The notes under the pieces were generated by a model. The model had not been told where the DNA came from, made no database searches, and worked only from the letters and a program-made list of their open reading frames with translations. Positions 60,506-64,000 of a stretch of DNA of 64,000 nucleotides are shown one piece after another (position 1 is the stretch's first letter; each line of letters begins with the position of its first letter). A program made the translations under genes and the position numbers. Source of the DNA: Burkholderia sp. D-99 (lineage in GTDB: Bacteria > Pseudomonadota > Gammaproteobacteria > Burkholderiales > Burkholderiaceae); NCBI RefSeq assembly GCF_011605345.1, contig NZ_JAAOXM010000003.1:1-64000 (forward strand), given 5' to 3'.

Positions 60506-61189
60506 TTGGATACGCTGCTTCATTTCGTCAACCTTGTCCTGCATATCGACGCTTTCCTCGGCGATTTCATCCGGCAGTACGGCGCGTGGGTCTATCTCGT
60601 GCTGTTCCTGATCGTGTTCTGCGAGACGGGGCTCGTCGTGTTCCCGTTCCTGCCCGGCGATTCGCTGCTGTTCATCGGCGGCGCGTTCGCGGCGACGGGT
60701 GAAATGAACGTCGGCGTGCTGATCGTGCTGCTGCTCGTCGCGGCGATCTCCGGCAACACCGTGAACTACCTGATCGGCCGCTGGGTCGGCCCGAAGGTGT
60801 TCAATACGCATATCCCGGTGCTCGAGCGCTTCCTCGATCGCGCGGCGCTGCAGAAGACCCACTCGTTCTACGACAAGCACGGCGGCAAGACGATCGTGCT
60901 CGCACGCTTCATCCCGGTCGTGCGGACGTTCGCGCCGTTCGTCGCGGGTGCGTCGTCGATGAGCGTCGGGCGCTTTCAGCTCTTCAACGTGATCGGTGCG
61001 CTGGTGTGGGTGCTGCTGCTCGTGCTGCTCGGGTATTTCTTCGGCAATATTCCGTTCATCCGCCAGTATCTGAACGTGATCGTGCTGGTCGGGATCGGTG
61101 CGGCGATCGTGCCGGTCGCGCTCGGCGCGGTGTGGAAGCTGGTGCGCGGGAAGCAGTCGGATAACGCGCAGAAGACGGGCGGGCGTTGA
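60506..61189 (+). CDS. DedA family membrane protein
   Basis: The 227-residue membrane protein has several hydrophobic helices and the DedA/SNARE-associated motif: ETGLVVFPFLPGDSLLFIGG and GRWVGPKVFN, then ARFIPVVRTFAPFVAGASSM in the second half. Members support envelope homeostasis and undecaprenyl or phospholipid recycling. The likely start is TTG 60506 (MDTLLHFVNLVLHIDAFLGD) because CGAGGAATCGCA provides a ribosome site at the right distance and no ATG fits. It is divergent from mutL and convergent with the MscS gene. Confidence 0.92.
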   Translation: MDTLLHFVNLVLHIDAFLGDFIRQYGAWVYLVLFLIVFCETGLVVFPFLPGDSLLFIGGAFAATGEMNVGVLIVLLLVAAISGNTVNYLIGRWVGPKVFNTHIPVLERFLDRAALQKTHSFYDKHGGKTIVLARFIPVVRTFAPFVAGASSMSVGRFQLFNVIGALVWVLLLVLLGYFFGNIPFIRQYLNVIVLVGIGAAIVPVALGAVWKLVRGKQSDNAQKTGGR

Positions 61190-61214
61190 GCCGGGGGCTT
61201 TGTCTTCAGTCAAT

Positions 61215-61246
61215 AAAAAAGCGTGGCGGGTGCCACGCTTTTTTTT
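61215..61246. terminator. Bidirectional terminator between the DedA and MscS genes
   Basis: Stem AAAAAAGCGTGGC / GCCACGCTTTTTT with a GGGT loop is flanked by A and T runs on opposite sides. Confidence 0.9.
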
Positions 61247-61261
61247 CGTCCGGTGCTGCCG

Positions 61262-62074
61262 TTACGCGTTGCGATGCGAGATCGGGGTTTCGGGCGTCGG
61301 GTATTGCGCGTCGCGGAACGTCTCGAGGATCACGCGGTTGGTGTCACAGTACACCTGCCAGTAATTTTCCGGTGCCGTCGACGGGCGCACGAACAGCAGC
61401 GGGCCTTCCGGCGTGAACTGCAGCACGCCGACGTCCGGCGCCGGGCTGGTCAGCACGTTCGGGATCTGCTGGAGCGACGTCTTCAGGCGGTTGATCGCGT
61501 CGACCGCATCGACGCCGTTCGCGATCTTCGCGGTCAGGTCGACGCGACGATACGACGTTGCGCTGTAGTTGGCGATGTTGTCCGAGAAGATCTTGTTGTT
61601 GCCGACGATCGTCACGATGTTGTCGGGCGTGACGATCGTCGTGCCGAACAGGCCGAGTTCCTTGACCGTGCCCGTGACGCCGCCCGCGTTGATCACGTCG
61701 CCGATCTTGAACGGGCGCAGCACCTGCATGAATACGCCGGCGGCGAAATGCGCGAGCAAGCCGCCCCAGGCCGTGCCGATCGCGAGGCCGAGGCCGGCGA
61801 GCAGGGCGGCGAACGAGGTGGTCTGCACGCCGAAGATCTGCAGGATCGCGAGGATCAGCAGGATCGTCAGCAGCACGCCGACGACGGAGGTCAGGTAGTC
61901 GGTGAGCGTCGGGTCGACCTTGCCGCTGCGGCGGACGACCTTGCCGAGCAGGCGCGTGGCGATGCGGATCGCCCAGCGGCCGACGAACCACAAGACGATC
62001 GCGGCGAGAAGGTTGAGGCCGAAGTCGAGGCCGCGGGTCATCAGGAATTGCTGGGCTGTGGCGAGATCGATCAT
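61262..62074 (-). CDS. MscS-type small mechanosensitive channel
   Basis: The 270-residue channel from MIDLATAQQFLMTRGLDFGL has two hydrophobic helices and the pore helix TM3 (FAALLAGLGLAIGTAWGGLL), rich in Ala and Gly. The MscS beta-domain motif FMQVLRPFKIGDVI follows, then VTGTVKELGLFGTTIVTPDN and the characteristic IVGNNKIFSDNIANYSA. It opens under membrane tension to relieve osmotic shock. Lack of a long N-terminal domain places it near MscS of E. coli size. An upstream open extension is not family-like. Confidence 0.93.
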   Translation of the reverse strand: MIDLATAQQFLMTRGLDFGLNLLAAIVLWFVGRWAIRIATRLLGKVVRRSGKVDPTLTDYLTSVVGVLLTILLILAILQIFGVQTTSFAALLAGLGLAIGTAWGGLLAHFAAGVFMQVLRPFKIGDVINAGGVTGTVKELGLFGTTIVTPDNIVTIVGNNKIFSDNIANYSATSYRRVDLTAKIANGVDAVDAINRLKTSLQQIPNVLTSPAPDVGVLQFTPEGPLLFVRPSTAPENYWQVYCDTNRVILETFRDAQYPTPETPISHRNA

Positions 62075-62532
62075 GCGTTCTCCGAGGGAGGGGGAAAGGG
62101 GCGCGGCCGGCGAGCCACGGTTAGTCCGCTTTTTTATAGCTGACCGAAGCGGAAGGAGCAACTGTCCTGTAGTCAGGTATTCGCAACGCGACATTCCCGA
62201 GATCGTACTTTGTCAGACCGGGCGCGCGGCGCTACAGTGCGATGCTCACTTCGAGGTGCCGTCATACACGGTCGCCTGCTCCTGCGGAAATGAGTCCGTG
62301 CATTGCGTGCAGTATCACCACGACCGAGTGTTCACGCGAGACATACGAAATAACCGAGGGCTTTTGCCTCTTTGCGAAACGATTGCTGGGTTCTGGGGAG
62401 GGTTTTGCCAGCCGTCGCTCGTCTCGCCGAGACTGTGAAGATGTCATCGGCCGCGCCGGTGAAGGAATCTCGTGGATCCGATACGGCATCGATGTATCGC
62501 GATTGCGAAGCGACGGCTGGACGGTCTTCGCC
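62075..62532. other. MscS-kpsC intergenic region with degenerate capsule-gene tail
   Basis: This 458-base stretch has less GC than its neighbours and no convincing gene. It contains a degenerate second copy of the kpsC 3' end (62264-62307) and an 11-bp inverted repeat, CCAGCCGTCGC at 62408-62418 with GCGACGGCTGG at 62510-62520. It looks like leftover sequence from rearrangement at the edge of the capsule locus. Confidence 0.55.
62286..62307 (-). repeat. Degenerate copy of the kpsC 3' end (direct repeat, copy A)
   Basis: The 22-base segment GGAAATGAGTCCGTGCATTG-CG matches 62568-62589 inside kpsC at 20 of 22 positions, in the same orientation. Similarity extends about 20 bases left (toward 62264) at lower identity. 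Confidence 0.65.
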
Positions 62533-64000
62533 CTACATGCGCTGCAAACGCTGTCGGCAGCGCCAGTGGAAATGAGCCAGTGCATTGCGGGTCCAGCGAA
62601 TCGCCTTGAGTAACGGGCGTATGCGGTTGCCTCGAACCTGTTCCAGCGGGCGGCCCGCTGCCCTGGCGATCTGTCCGCAAATGGCCTCTGGAGTCGTGAA
62701 GCGGCGCAGGCGCCAATCCCAATACAGCGGATAGCGCAACAGCGCGCCGGCCGTCAGCATGTCAAGAGACAAGGTGCGCTCGCGCCACGGCACCGGCGCG
62801 AGCGCGTCATGCGTGAGTCCCCAGCCGGCGTAGAACGGCAGACCGTAAGTAAATACCGCCTTGCCACGCAAGAGTGCGTCGAAGCCGGACAGGGACGACA
62901 ACGTATGGACTTCGTCGGCGCGTTCGATCAGCGAAATCAGATCGGCATCGGCGTCGACAATGTCGGCGAATCGTGCTGCATCGATGAGGCCGTTCCGATT
63001 GCCCGACAGGACATCGGGATGCGGCTTGTATACGATGAAGGCGTCGGGCCGAAGCCGCCGAACTTCCTGCAGCAGCATCTCGGCCGTGTTGATTGCCCGG
63101 GTACCGAGGCGGATGGACGCGTCGTCGGCCACTTGACCCGGCACGAGGACGACTTGCTTGTTGCTCGGAACCGGCCATGCCGGTGCACGGCGGCCAAGGT
63201 TGTACTTCGTGAGGCCGAGTTCCGCGATGAGGGAGCGCAACGCGGCTGCGCGTGTTAGTTCGGCCGCATCAAACGTCGTCTTGTTCAGTATTGCGGTTAG
63301 ATCGTTCGGACGACTTGCATCGAAATACAGGCCTTGATGATCGATTACCTGACTGCACGGCGCAATCATGTCGGACCCGAGACCGATCGAATGGAGAAAG
63401 CCGTCCTCGATCCTGACGACTCGAACACCGGATGGAACCTCTGTTGCGTCACGCCCTCCCCATACGACGGCCTGTTCGTCCGATCGCAGTAGTCGGGGCT
63501 GATCGGTCCAGCGCAATGTGCCGCCGCCTGCTGTTACATACGGGGTGGCAAATGGCCGCTTCCACCATTGGAAACGTACGGCGGCAACGCATTTGAGCCA
63601 CGCATAGCGCGAGGCCACGGATCGTTGCAGTTCCACGCTTTCGAGTACTGACGCCAGCGTCCCGGGTTGATGCGTTGCGGGATCCAGATACCGGACGTGG
63701 CGAAGGAACACTGACTCAAAAAATGCGGCAAGTGTCGGGCGGGCCGTTCGTTCCGGAAATTCGAGCGCATCGTGCGTGAGGCCCCATCCAGCGTAGTACG
63801 GCTTGCCGAACACATGCGTAGGTACATCGGCCAACAGCCCGCCGACGCCTTCCGACGCGCCGACGACATACAGACGACTGGCTGCACTTAGTATCTGTCT
63901 AAGTGAATACGGCTCGTGAAGCCGGCGAATGTCGCCGGGCAGCTCCATATCGGACGAAAGCCAGGCGCCGCTACCGGGGTCGCTGGAGCGCGCGAGCCAG
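62533..64000 (-). CDS. Capsule polysaccharide beta-Kdo transferase, KpsC/WcbA type (5' end beyond window)
   Basis: KpsC-type enzymes build the poly-Kdo linker that anchors group 2 capsule to lipid. The frame is open to the window edge: the codons before the first in-window ATG read WLSSDMELPGDIRR, which is in-family. The true start is therefore outside. Two repeat modules are visible, one with GKPYYAGWGLTHDALEFP and one with LPFYAGWGLTHDALAPVP, the tandem Kdo-transferase signature. VRIEDGFLHSIGLGSDM and FIVYKPHPDVLSGNRNG also fit. It marks the start of a capsule locus to the right. The exact symbol (kpsC or wcbA) is not certain. Confidence 0.88.
   Translation of the reverse strand, partial: WLARSSDPGSGAWLSSDMELPGDIRRLHEPYSLRQILSAASRLYVVGASEGVGGLLADVPTHVFGKPYYAGWGLTHDALEFPERTARPTLAAFFESVFLRHVRYLDPATHQPGTLASVLESVELQRSVASRYAWLKCVAAVRFQWWKRPFATPYVTAGGGTLRWTDQPRLLRSDEQAVVWGGRDATEVPSGVRVVRIEDGFLHSIGLGSDMIAPCSQVIDHQGLYFDASRPNDLTAILNKTTFDAAELTRAAALRSLIAELGLTKYNLGRRAPAWPVPSNKQVVLVPGQVADDASIRLGTRAINTAEMLLQEVRRLRPDAFIVYKPHPDVLSGNRNGLIDAARFADIVDADADLISLIERADEVHTLSSLSGFDALLRGKAVFTYGLPFYAGWGLTHDALAPVPWRERTLSLDMLTAGALLRYPLYWDWRLRRFTTPEAICGQIARAAGRPLEQVRGNRIRPLLKAIRWTRNALAHFHWRCRQRLQRM
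62568..62589 (-). repeat. Direct repeat, copy B, inside kpsC
   Basis: GGAAATGAGCCAGTGCATTG-CG is the partner of the intergenic copy 282 bases away. In kpsC it encodes the NALAHFHW part of the C-terminus. Confidence 0.65.

Noticed and set aside
62262..62585. Minus-strand open frame of about 107 codons in the MscS-kpsC gap
   Set aside because: No ribosome site or recognisable domain; it overlaps the kpsC 3' end out of frame and consists largely of the degenerate repeat region.

Overview
The window looks like a chromosome segment of a Burkholderia species, probably of the Burkholderia cepacia complex. It is GC-rich with strong G/C bias at third codon positions. The neighbourhoods are typical of beta-proteobacteria: tgt-yajC-secD-secF, oxyR-katG-dps, hrcA-hemH and grpE-dnaK-dnaJ. 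Almost all of it is single-copy core metabolism. The species call is an inference from gene content and protein character, because no rRNA or other marker gene is present.

Left part (1-16.4 kb): the tail of an ISL3-type transposase lies against a terminator, followed on the minus strand by queA, tgt, yajC, secD and secF (queuosine synthesis and Sec export). recG runs on the plus strand. An oxidative-stress block follows: oxyR, katG, a 50-codon small ORF and a dps gene that carries a one-base frameshift. After it come ubiA (plus) and proC and a YggS-type PLP protein (minus).

Middle part (16.4-36 kb): a minus-strand glycolate/D-2-hydroxyacid oxidation cluster (a D-lactate-dehydrogenase-like FAD protein, then glcD, glcE, glcF) is divergent from a cob(I)alamin adenosyltransferase. 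The flavohaemoglobin gene hmp follows, with a good NsrR-like operator. A Phd/VapC toxin-antitoxin pair comes next, and its toxin is interrupted by an in-frame TGA. Then aroG, tldD, a nitrilase-family gene and yhdP (minus), and glnE (plus), whose stop codon sits inside a small 13-bp tandem repeat.

Stress and folding block (36-46.5 kb): recN and nadK are divergent from hrcA, hemH and hslR. grpE, a thioredoxin-like gene, dnaK and dnaJ follow. grpE and dnaK both have sigma-32-like promoters.

Right part (46.5-64 kb): a fused pabB-pabC gene converges on a six-gene minus-strand run (hda, HAD hydrolase, pcnB, folK, deoxynucleoside kinase, panB). purM, an NTF2-fold protein and a divergent tetA/tetR pair follow. 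The tet pair has two operators almost identical to those of classical tetracycline-resistance determinants. Then mutL-miaA (minus), a DedA membrane protein, an MscS-like channel and the 3' part of a capsule Kdo-transferase gene (kpsC/wcbA type). The gap beside kpsC holds a degenerate copy of its 3' end.

I did not find a wholly new system. The sites that most deserve a second look are the two broken genes (dps, vapC), the tet locus, the repeats at the TA and capsule boundaries, and three small unannotated-looking ORFs. No tRNA, rRNA or CRISPR array was recognised.
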